From NCBI RefSeq assembly GCF_011044155.1, contig NZ_CP049056.1, positions 1,054,001 to 1,118,000 of the forward strand: a DNA stretch of 64,000 nucleotides, in the 5' to 3' direction. This stretch comes from Pikeienuella piscinae (lineage in GTDB: Bacteria; Pseudomonadota; Alphaproteobacteria; Rhodobacterales; Rhodobacteraceae). Of the stretch, positions 10,531 to 18,314 are shown one piece after another. The notes under the pieces are model-generated. The model worked only from the letters and a program-made list of their open reading frames with translations. It ran no database searches and was not told the DNA's origin. A program made the position numbers and the translations under genes. Position 1 is the first letter of the stretch; each line of letters starts with the position of its first letter.

Positions 10531-10648
10531 GTCGAAGCTCCTTTTCGAGGTGTTTAGCGCATGATCGCCGCCCCGCGCGAAATGTCCATATCCCGCGCGC
10601 GCGTCCGGGGCGCTTGACCACGGCGCGCGGCGAATCTACCCGGCGCAT

Positions 10649-11047
10649 ATGGATGATCTCGTCGCCCCCGGACTCGACGCGTTCGAAAAGATGGCGGAAC
10701 GCGCTTTCGCGGCGCTTCCGGAAGAATTTCGCACGCGCTGCAGTGGGGTGCTGATCCGCGTCGCCGATTTCGCCGACAGGGACACGCTCGATGAGATGCG
10801 GATCGAAGACCCGTTCGAGTTGACCGGACTCTATTGCGGCGTTGATCTGACCCGCAAGAGCCACGACGACTTCGCCACGCCGCCGGACGAGGTCTGGCTC
10901 TATCGCAGGCCAATCCTGGATGAATGGGCTGAACGCGGCGATGTCGGATTGTTCGAACTGGTCAACCACGTCCTCGTCCACGAGATCGGCCACCATTTCG
11001 GATTGACCGACGATGAGATTCACTTGATCGAATCACGGGGCGGTTGA
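10649..11047 (+). CDS. Small metallopeptidase-like protein (zincin fold)
   Basis: A 132-residue protein with the zinc-binding signature HEIGHHFGLTDD near its C-terminus. It matches the small zincin-like family (PF06262 type) common in alphaproteobacteria. These proteins have the HExxH plus a downstream Asp arrangement, but their substrates are unknown. There is no signal peptide, so it probably acts in the cytoplasm. Its 3' end overlaps the convergent excalibur-domain gene by 28 bases. Confidence 0.85.
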   Translation: MDDLVAPGLDAFEKMAERAFAALPEEFRTRCSGVLIRVADFADRDTLDEMRIEDPFELTGLYCGVDLTRKSHDDFATPPDEVWLYRRPILDEWAERGDVGLFELVNHVLVHEIGHHFGLTDDEIHLIESRGG

Positions 11048-11463
11048 TCCCATTTTCCGGGTCGCCGCCTGCGTTCGTCCGGCCACTCTCGTCTGATTTC
11101 GGTCCGCGCAGCGCGATACGGCTCGCAAGCAACGCCGTCGTGGTCGGCGTCATGGCGCGCGTAATAGCCCGGCTCTCCAATCGCCGCCGGCGCGAGCCCT
11201 ATCGCCCGCGCGGCGTCACAATTCGGGGCCGCCGCCCAGTGCCTTAGCGTCATTTGCATCGACCAGAGGCTGGCCCCGAGCGCGTAGCCGATTCCGCCAA
11301 GCACGCAAAGGAAAAGAACGAACAACCATCGTCTTCGCCAAAGCGCCCGTCTGAAATCGCGTCGCTCCAGGCGTCGGGAGGTGCGCGCAAACCTTTTTCG
11401 CAGGCGCGCCGCGCGCGCATCGGGGTCTTCGATTTCACGCATCGGAGGCGAAGGGGCCTCCAT
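11020..11463 (-). CDS. Membrane-anchored excalibur calcium-binding domain protein
   Basis: About 147 residues: a basic N-terminal cytoplasmic region, one membrane helix (FVLFLCVLGGIGYALGASLW) and an outside excalibur-type domain with NCDAARAIGLAPAAIGEPGY and the calcium loop DADHDGVACE. Excalibur domains bind calcium through DxDxDGxxCE and occur in secreted nucleases and surface proteins. No catalytic partner is present, so the function is unknown. The ATG at 11463 was chosen; an in-frame GTG at 11481 is the alternative. It may be in an operon with the two upstream minus-strand genes. Confidence 0.75.
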   Translation of the reverse strand: MEAPSPPMREIEDPDARAARLRKRFARTSRRLERRDFRRALWRRRWLFVLFLCVLGGIGYALGASLWSMQMTLRHWAAAPNCDAARAIGLAPAAIGEPGYYARHDADHDGVACEPYRAARTEIRREWPDERRRRPGKWDQPPRDSIK

Positions 11464-11502
11464 GATCGCCCCGCTCGTCACTCAACCGAGCGCCGAACGC
11501 CG

Positions 11503-12387
11503 TCACCGATCCGGCGTATTCGCGGCGGCGCCGTCAGCCAGGTTCCTGAGCGCCGCGATCGCCGCGTCGCTATGCGCGGCGCCGCCGTGATAGTCGCGCA
11601 TCGCGCTCCCCTGCCTTTCGAGGGCGGCGATCAGGCCAGCGCGGTGATCCTCGTGCAGCGCCTCGATCGGAGTCAGCAGCGTCTTCACCGTGAACACGGC
11701 GACCCCCGTCTGCGGGAGTTTCAGGATCGCCTGCCGTTCCACCCGCAGCCAGAACCGCCCGGTCTGCTCCTGGGGCTTGCTCGCGCTGGAGAACGACCCG
11801 GGCTGATGAAGCTCGTTCACCGAATGGACCAGCCAGTTTGCGCGCACAAGCGGCCGTTCCGGCGTCAGCCCGTCGAAAAGCCGCTGCACACGCGCCGCCA
11901 GTTGGCTGTCATAGGCCGGGACGCGGTCATGAACTTCGCTGAGCGGCCGGTTCATCTTTTCGGTCAGCGACCAGCGCGACGGGAAGCAGAGAACACCGCC
12001 GACCAGCACATGCTCGCCGCCGTCTCCGCCACGATCGAGGATCAGGAAATCCTCCTGCGCGAGCCGGCCCAGCGTCGCAAAGGGGCGGTCCCGATCGAGC
12101 GGGATGAGCACGCCGTCCGGCCGCTCCGCGATCGCATCGCCGATTTGGTAACCCGCGTCATGCGCCGCGAGCGTCGCGAGGACAAGATCGAGAAGCTCCT
12201 CCGCCCCCCGGCGACCCTCGCCCGCCACCACGACGTCCGGATGCGCGGCGAGCAGCCGGTCCCGATAGGCCATCTGCGGCCCGAAGGCTTCGTCCCGAAA
12301 GAGCCAGTCTCTGTATCTGAGCGGCGACATCCCCGGAAGCCGTTCGTTCATGAAAGGGACGAGCGGCGCGTAGGAAAGCTCCATCAT
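11503..12387 (-). CDS. DUF3445 protein, heme-dependent oxidative N-demethylase-like
   Basis: The 294-residue protein matches the DUF3445 family, whose characterised members are heme-containing alpha subunits of a dimethylamine-type oxidative N-demethylase. Recognisable parts are the CFPSRWSLTEKMNRPLSEVH core, VRANWLVHSVNELHQP, and RFWLRVERQAILKLPQTG, which carries the conserved Arg/Trp pattern. The ATGA start overlaps the stop of the methyltransferase gene, so the two are translationally coupled. Known family members need reductase subunits, none of which lie adjacent. Substrate here is unknown. Confidence 0.8.
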   Translation of the reverse strand: MMELSYAPLVPFMNERLPGMSPLRYRDWLFRDEAFGPQMAYRDRLLAAHPDVVVAGEGRRGAEELLDLVLATLAAHDAGYQIGDAIAERPDGVLIPLDRDRPFATLGRLAQEDFLILDRGGDGGEHVLVGGVLCFPSRWSLTEKMNRPLSEVHDRVPAYDSQLAARVQRLFDGLTPERPLVRANWLVHSVNELHQPGSFSSASKPQEQTGRFWLRVERQAILKLPQTGVAVFTVKTLLTPIEALHEDHRAGLIAALERQGSAMRDYHGGAAHSDAAIAALRNLADGAAANTPDR

Positions 12388-13583
12388 CGCATTCCGTCCG
12401 AGTAGCGCAGCAGGTTGAAGCCGGTCAGCGCCTCATGCGCCGGTTTCCAGAGCGCGGCGAAGGCGATCCAGTCGAGCCGCCGCGCGCGCGCGATCTCTCC
12501 CAGCCGCATCCGCCCGTCGGCGAGCGCCAGCAGCGGCCCCGCGCCGCGCGGGACGGCGAGCGCGTGGGAGAGCCCGTCCCGCTCCATCTTCACGACGCCC
12601 TTGCGGCCGATCTCGGCGCCGAGCGCGGCGGCGGAGATCCCCGCGAGCCGGGGACGCGCCTCCGGCGTCATCCCCGCGGGCTTGCGCGGCGTCTTCGCGG
12701 CGTAGAACACATGAACCTTCATGTTCCCGGCCAGGCGTTCGGCGAGCGCGGCGCGCGACGTCGCGTCCAGGGCTTCTGCGCGTTTCGCCAGCCCCTCCGG
12801 CAGGTAGAGTTTCGGCTCATAACGCAGCGGCTCGGTGAAGGAGACGAGCGAGAGCCCGGCGCGCGTCAGCGCCGCCACCAAGCCCTCCACGTCGTAAGGC
12901 CGGTCGCGGGCGTGGAGAAGCAGATCGTAAAGCCCGGCGTCGCTCGCTCGGTGGTCGCCGACATGGCGGTTGAGCGTGAACCAGTTGGTTTTCGGCAATG
13001 CCTTCAGTGTCGCTTTCGCGATCTTCACCTGCGCCGCCGGCGCCTCGCCCGCCGTCAGCGCGGCGAGCGCGCCCTGCAACGGGTAGACGCCTGTACGCCC
13101 ATAGGGCGCGTAAACCATGGCGCCGAGCCCGCCTTCGGGCGCCAGCGCCGCCGCCAGCGCCGCGAAACCCGTGTCCGGCTCCGGCAGATGATGCAGAACG
13201 CCGGTGCAATCGATGTAATCGAATTCACCGTGTTCGGGCGCGCTCAGGAGATCGCCGGTCACGAAACGAATCGAGCTCAGGCCGCGCGCCGCCGCGCGCG
13301 CCTCGGCGACATCCCTGCTCGCCGCAGAGAGATCGAGATAGGTGATTTCCGCCGGCGTCCCACGTTCCACAAGCTTCTGCGCCAGCATGATCAGCCCGTC
13401 GCCGGTGCCGCCGCCGGCGATGAGCGCGCGAAAGGGCCGTGACCAGTCGCGACGCCCGCCAAAAAGAAAATGGTCGATCTCAGCGGGATGGGACGGCGAC
13501 CCCTCGATCAGCCGCTTCGCCTCGTCCGCCGGGTCGCGGGCCGGATAGGGATAGGCTTCGTATTGCGCGGCCACCGGGTCCAT
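12384..13583 (-). CDS. Class I SAM-dependent methyltransferase with C-terminal extension
   Basis: The 399-residue protein begins YEAYPYPARDP. A Rossmann SAM-binding site follows (ALIAGGGTGDGLIMLA, motif I, about residue 55) with TYLDLS as acidic motif II, TGDLL, and DYIDCTGVLHHLPEP as motif IV. The roughly 130-residue C-terminal part (after KTPRKPAGM) resembles the extra domain seen in related methyltransferases of unknown substrate. It overlaps the downstream DUF3445 gene by ATGA. It is divergent from dddP, with about 109 bp of shared promoter space. Confidence 0.85.
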   Translation of the reverse strand: MDPVAAQYEAYPYPARDPADEAKRLIEGSPSHPAEIDHFLFGGRRDWSRPFRALIAGGGTGDGLIMLAQKLVERGTPAEITYLDLSAASRDVAEARAAARGLSSIRFVTGDLLSAPEHGEFDYIDCTGVLHHLPEPDTGFAALAAALAPEGGLGAMVYAPYGRTGVYPLQGALAALTAGEAPAAQVKIAKATLKALPKTNWFTLNRHVGDHRASDAGLYDLLLHARDRPYDVEGLVAALTRAGLSLVSFTEPLRYEPKLYLPEGLAKRAEALDATSRAALAERLAGNMKVHVFYAAKTPRKPAGMTPEARPRLAGISAAALGAEIGRKGVVKMERDGLSHALAVPRGAGPLLALADGRMRLGEIARARRLDWIAFAALWKPAHEALTGFNLLRYSDGMR

Positions 13584-13692
13584 CCCTCGCTCTTACCCGC
13601 GGCGTCCGAACCCGACAATCCCATGCCGCATTTTCACGCGCGCCGCCGGCGCATCCGAGGCTTGCTTGCGCCACAGCAACGGGGGATCGCTG

Positions 13693-15045
13693 ATGGCCCG
13701 CCACATGACCGCGACGCATCATGCCCATCACCGCCGCATCACGCCCGGCATGCGCCCAGATAACACGCCGGACGACAATGACCGGATCGAGATCGGGCCG
13801 ACGCGCCTCGCCTATGACGAATGGGCGGCGGCGGGGCTGGAATGCCCCGACCTTCCCGCGATGCGCCTTCACCGGTTGAAGCGGATCAGGGAGAGCCTCG
13901 CGGCGCGCGACCTCGCAGCCGTGCTTCTGACCGACCCACTCAATATCCGCTACGCCGCGGATGCGCCGAATATGCAACTCTGGAACACCCATAACCCGTT
14001 CCGCGCCTGCCTCGTAACGGCGGACGGGCACATGGCCGTCTGGGAGTACAAGGGGCTGGCCTATCTGACGTCGTACAACCCGCTCGTGAAGGAAGTGCTG
14101 AACGGCGCCTCGCTGTTCTATTTCTCCACCGGAGACGCGGCCGAGGCCGCGGCGGAGCGCTTCGCCGGCGCCGTCGAGAGCCTGATCCGCCAGCATGCCG
14201 GCTCCAACCGGCGCATCGCCGTCGACAAGATGATGCGCCACGGATTTCAGGCGCTGGAGGCCATCGGGCTGGAGATTCATGACGGCGAGGAGGTCATGGA
14301 GAAAACCCGCGCGGTGAAGGGCCCGGACGAAATTCGCGCGCTCCGGTGCGCGCAACACGCCTGCGAAGCGGCGCTGGCCGAGATGCGTCGACAAACCGCG
14401 CCGGGGATGACCGAAAACGACGTCTGGGCCGTACTGCACGCCGAGAATATCAGACGCGGCGGCGAATGGATCGAAACCCGGCTGCTTTCCTCCGGTCTCC
14501 GCACCAATCCGTGGTTTCAGGAATGCGGACCACGAGTGATCGGCGAGAACGAGATCCTCGCCTGGGACACCGATCTCGTCGGCTGTTATGGCATGTGCGT
14601 GGATATCTCGCGCACATGGTTCATCGGAGAGGGCGAGCCGACCGCGGAGATGATCGCGACGCATCAGGAGGCGTATCGCCAGATCACCGAAAACTGGATG
14701 ATGCTGAAACCCGGCATGACGCTGAAGGAGGTCAGCCACGCCACGCGTCCGATGCCGGCCGAATTCAATGCGCTGAAATATGGCTGCGTCATGCATGGAG
14801 TCGGTCTTTGCGATGAATGGCCGACGGTGAAATACCCCGATGACTGGGCCGACGACGAATTCGACTACGCGCTGGAGCCGGGAATGCTGCTCTGCTCCGA
14901 GGCCTATCTCGGCAGGGTCGGCGGCGGCTTCGGCGTGAAGCTGGAGGATCAGGTGCTGATCACCGAGGACGGCGTGGAGAATCTGACCCGGTGCCCGTTC
15001 GACGTGAAACTGATGGGCGGGCTGAAGGACCCGCTCGGCCGCTGA
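13693..15045 (+). CDS. dddP: DMSP lyase DddP (M24 peptidase fold)
   Basis: Cleaves dimethylsulfoniopropionate to dimethyl sulfide and acrylate using an M24 creatinase/prolidase fold with a bound metal. The 450-residue protein aligns from memory along its whole length with roseobacter DddP. The six metal ligands described for DddP appear at D292, D294, D304, H368, E403 and E418, and the proposed catalytic base at D374 in HGVGLCDEWP, all shifted by a constant three residues from Ruegeria numbering. The signature QLWNTHNPFRACLV is present. The ATG at 13693 has a GGGGGA ribosome site and matches the family start. Some DddP-like M24 proteins lack lyase activity. Confidence 0.88.
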   Translation: MARHMTATHHAHHRRITPGMRPDNTPDDNDRIEIGPTRLAYDEWAAAGLECPDLPAMRLHRLKRIRESLAARDLAAVLLTDPLNIRYAADAPNMQLWNTHNPFRACLVTADGHMAVWEYKGLAYLTSYNPLVKEVLNGASLFYFSTGDAAEAAAERFAGAVESLIRQHAGSNRRIAVDKMMRHGFQALEAIGLEIHDGEEVMEKTRAVKGPDEIRALRCAQHACEAALAEMRRQTAPGMTENDVWAVLHAENIRRGGEWIETRLLSSGLRTNPWFQECGPRVIGENEILAWDTDLVGCYGMCVDISRTWFIGEGEPTAEMIATHQEAYRQITENWMMLKPGMTLKEVSHATRPMPAEFNALKYGCVMHGVGLCDEWPTVKYPDDWADDEFDYALEPGMLLCSEAYLGRVGGGFGVKLEDQVLITEDGVENLTRCPFDVKLMGGLKDPLGR

Positions 15046-15048
15046 CCC

Positions 15049-15545
15049 GCTTCAGCGACGCTGTGGAGTAGGGAAGCCCTGACATCCGCGGCCTCTTCCG
15101 CGATCTCCGTGGCCCCGGCCCGCTCGCCATGCAGGATCGCGAGGTCCAGTCAGGTGCGCGCGGAGTCGGCATCGCCTTGCGCCGCCGCGCTCCGTCCGGC
15201 GCGAAGCTAGGCGTCGGCGGCGGCCGCGTCGTCGCCAAGCTGGTCCGAAGCCCGCTCGGCGATTCCGAGCGCACCCTTCGCGTCGCCAAGCCGCAACCGC
15301 GCCGCCGAAAGTTCATAGGAAACGAGCGCGATCGCGTCTGGGTCGTCGCGCTCGCGCGCGCGTTCCAGCGCACGCCCGTATATCTCTTCGGCGCGGTCGT
15401 ATCGACCCTCGCAGAAGGCGAACCGGGCGAGGGAGAGCGTCGATTCGATCTGCTTGTCGCTCGCCGGCGTGGGCGGCGCAGGCGTCGGCGATCCGCCGCA
15501 ACCCCCGAAGAGGAGCACGGCGACGAGCGCCGCCGCCCGTCTCAC
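15049..15545 (-). pseudogene. TPR-type lipoprotein, interrupted by stop codons
   Basis: The intact part (15207-15545, 112 codons) has a lipoprotein signal (ALVAVLLFGGCGG, lipobox Cys at 16), a Pro-rich linker and helical TPR-like repeats (FAFCEGRYDRAEEIYGRAL, then ELSAARLRLGDAKGALGIAE). A TAG at 15207 ends it. The same frame continues with equally TPR-like sequence (LRAGRSAAAQGDADSART, then a TGA, then LDLAILHGERAG and EIAEEAADVRASLL) almost to the dddP stop. I read this as one gene with two nonsense codons. The alternative is a genuine 112-residue protein. It starts 3 bp after the MlaD-like gene, in the same decayed operon. Confidence 0.55.
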
Positions 15546-15547
15546 GG

Positions 15548-16743
15548 CTACACCTCGCCCGGCGCAAGCGCACCGTCCTCGACCGGCGCGCCGGCGCCGC
15601 CGAGAAGCCAGGCTCCCTGCAATTGTCGCGAGAGCGTCTCCAGCTCGGACATGGTTTTCTGAGCCTGTGAAAGCAGCAGCGGGAGATCGCGGGCCGCCTC
15701 CGACGCCGCTTCAAGCGCCGCCGTCGCCGCCGGCAAAGTCCGCTGCGCCTCCTCGCCGACATCGCCGATCGACGCGACGGCCCGATCGGCGTTGGCGACC
15801 AGCGCCGGCACGCGCTCCGTCCCCTTCTGAAGATTGGCGGAGAGTTCCGCGAGCGCGCCGCTCGCGTCGGCGGCGTTGACGACGAGCAGCCGGATATCGT
15901 CCATCTGCACATTGAGACCGGCGACCGCGGTCTCCATCTCGACGACCAAACCGTCATCCGTAAGGAGCCGCCCAGCCGCACCTGCACCGTTCCTGATCCG
16001 GGCCAGGATCGCCGCGACATCGGCGAACATGGCGTCGAGCGCGTTCATCCGCCGCGTCACAGCCGCCGCCGCCCCCTCCATCTCCTGCGCCAGCGCATCA
16101 TCGGTCATCAGTCGCCCGACGGAGCCCTGACCCGCCGCGACCCGCCCGGTAATCTTCGCCGCGTCCGCGAGAAGCGGAGCGAGTCCGGACGAAGCCGAGG
16201 CGACGGCGGCCTCCATCTGATCGAAGAGTCGCTCGTCCACCAGCAACCGGCCGAGCGCTCACTCGCCCCCTTCAGCTTGCTGCTGATCTGGTTAAAATCC
16301 GTCAACGCCGTATCGAGCGTGGCCATCAACCCGGCGAGCCCGGCGAGAGCCCCCTCAAACTGGACGACGACGCCATCGTCCTTGAGCATACGGCCGGCGA
16401 CCCCCTCGCCGCGCTCGATCCGCCCGGCGACCGTGCTGAGGCTGCCGAGGAACTGCTGCACAGGGCCTTCCGACGCCTCCAGTCCGGCGGCAAGCGCCGC
16501 GAGCGAGGCGATGGCGGCGTCGGCGTTGTCGAGAATCGGAAAGATCTTCTCATGCAGATCGTCGACTAGCTGGCCCACATTGTCGGTCGGCGGCCGCTCC
16601 GCCCGCGCCACCAGAACCGCGAAATCCCAGTCGAGCGGCGCGCCGCGCCCGGCAGCTATCTCCAGATAGCTGGCTCCGGCGATGGCGACAAGGACGAGCA
16701 AGCCTGCGGTCCGGCCGACATAGCCGCGCTCAAGTCGGGTCAT
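15548..16743 (-). pseudogene. MlaD-like transporter component, frameshifted
   Basis: Two overlapping frames together encode one protein. The start (MTRLERGYVGRTAGLL) has an N-terminal membrane helix. After it comes a long helical region with four copies of a GRLLxDD-type repeat: GRMLKDD, GRLLVDE, GRLMTDD and GRLLTDD, a pattern common in C-terminal parts of MCE/MlaD proteins. The frame changes by -1 near 16250 (total length is 3n+2), just before the second copy; one added base restores KGASE-ALGRLLVDERL. A canonical MCE beta-domain after the helix is not evident, so the family name rests on the repeats and neighbours. ATGA overlap with the ATPase gene. Confidence 0.65.
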
Positions 16744-17452
16744 CGTGCGCCCGCCCTCGCCAGGGGCGCGAGGCCGTACCGATCCAGTCGATAGGCGAGG
16801 GCATCGGCCATCAGCGCGGCTCCCTCGCTTGCGCGCGGCCGCGTCAGCCAGAGCGCGGCTGCGCCGGCGCGCACCGCCGAAAGAACGGCGTTCGCGGTTC
16901 TTTCCACCAGCTCCGCGGGGATCGCGTCCCGCATCTCGTCGATCAGTATCAGGCGTGGCGCGTCCATCACCATCCGCGCCAGAGATCATCGCGCGAGGCG
17001 TCGCGCGCAACCATGACCGGCGCCCCCGGCAGGCCGAAACGACGCGCGAGCGCGGCCGCCTCCTCCAGCAATCCGGGCTCCGCCCGGTTGGTGTGATGGA
17101 GGGGTCGCAGCGCGATATTCATCACGAGACTGAGATGCGGCGTCCAGAGATCGAAGGGCAGCAATCGGCCAATCCGGCCGCGGAGCGCGCCGGCCTGCTC
17201 ACGACCCAGATCGCGCCAGTCCAGACCAGCGAAGCGCACCGCCCCGGCGGCGGGCGGAAGAAGGCCGCAGGCCGCGTCGAACAACGCGGTCGCCGCATCC
17301 CGCCGGTTCGAGCGGATCCAGGCGATCTCCCCCTCCATGAGCCGGAAGTCGATGTCGAGCGACGGCGCGCCGGGCTTCGGCGCCGGCACGCGCGCGGCCT
17401 CGAACGCGAGAACCGCGCGGGCGTGGAACGGTTTCGCCGACGACGCGCTCAT
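16740..17452 (-). pseudogene. MlaF-like ABC ATPase, frameshifted and lacking Walker A
   Basis: Frame one starts at the ATG at 17452 (MSASSAKPFHARAVL) and runs to a stop at 16967. The remainder (MVMDAPRLILIDEM onward) lies in another frame ending at 16740. One missing base near 16975 separates them; restoring it gives DDLWRRMVMDAPRLILIDE. The Walker B stretch LILIDE is present, but where Walker A should follow GEIAW the protein reads IRSNRRDAATALF, with no GxxGxGK. It therefore seems to have been a divergent ATPase before the frameshift. ATGA overlaps on both sides place it in the permease/MlaD-like operon. Confidence 0.7.
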
Positions 17453-18048
17453 CGCATTAACGTTATCGTGACGCTGACGACCATCATCGCCAGGAACGCG
17501 CGCATGAAAGCGGACGGCAGCGGAAACTGGCCCTCCGGCCCTTCGCAGAGCGCCGCGTGGGCGAATACCGAAGCGGTGACGAGCCCGATGAGCCAGGCCT
17601 TGAACGCGGTGAGGAGAAGGGCCGGCGCTCCAATAGCCGATATGGCGTTGTCGATCGCATAGGGCAGCGAGCCGACGGCGAGTCCGGCGATCTTGGCGCC
17701 CCCGAAGCCAGTCAGAAGCGCCGCCACGATGAGGAACATCGTCAGCGCGAAGCTCGACGCCGCAATCGCGGCGCAGCGCGGCATGACCAGGAAGAGGAAA
17801 GGATCGACCCCCATCGGATCGAGCGCGCGCGGCAGCCCGACCCGCCGCGCTTCCGCGAGTTCGCCATAGAGAATGAGCCCGCTCCGCCCGATGATGAGAA
17901 GCCCGATCACCACGGGCGCGATCTGCTCGACGAGCAACACGACCACGACCTCGCGCACCAAACCCTCCTGCCCTATCTGGCGGAGAAGCCTGAGCGCCTG
18001 AAGCACCAACCCGGCTCCAATCAGCACCGCGACGAGGAGGACGATCGC

Positions 18049-18071
18049 GGCCTGCCGCCCGCAGGCGAGGT
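18049..18071 (+). repeat. Left copy of 23-bp inverted repeat (inversion end)
   Basis: GGCCTGCCGCCCGC, then A, then GGCGAGGT. It matches the reverse complement of 18268-18290 at 22 of 23 positions; the single mismatch is the base after the first 14. Confidence 0.9.
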
Positions 18072-18267
18072 AGCCGTGTCGCTTGTTCAGGCGCGGCGGT
18101 AAACCGCGCGCGCCGCGACGCGCCGCCCGGCGCGAGACTGGCGTCGGCGGCGGGGACGCTCGCCTGGATTCCGGATGTCGCGGCGCTCGCGGTCTCGGTC
18201 GTCGGACGCGGGTTGCGCCCGCTCAACTGGCGGCGGACGGCGCGGGGGGAGTTCCGGCGCTATCTCG

Positions 18268-18290
18268 ACCTCGCCAGCGGGCGGCAGGCC
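18268..18290 (-). repeat. Right copy of 23-bp inverted repeat (inversion end)
   Basis: Read on the minus strand it is GGCCTGCCGCCCGC, then T, then GGCGAGGT. Read on the plus strand it encodes the DLASGRQA part of the permease N-terminus. Confidence 0.9.
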
Positions 18291-18314
18291 CCGGCTTCGA
18301 CTTGAGCGCCCTCC

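Larger units (their letters stand above)
18049..18290. other. Inverted 242-bp segment inside the MlaE gene
   Basis: The segment is bounded by the inverted repeats at 18049-18071 and 18268-18290. Its present orientation breaks the permease gene; the reverse orientation restores it exactly (28 + 242 = 270 bases, 90 codons, then in frame). No recombinase gene is in the window, so it may be a one-off event or a switch driven from elsewhere. Confidence 0.8.
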
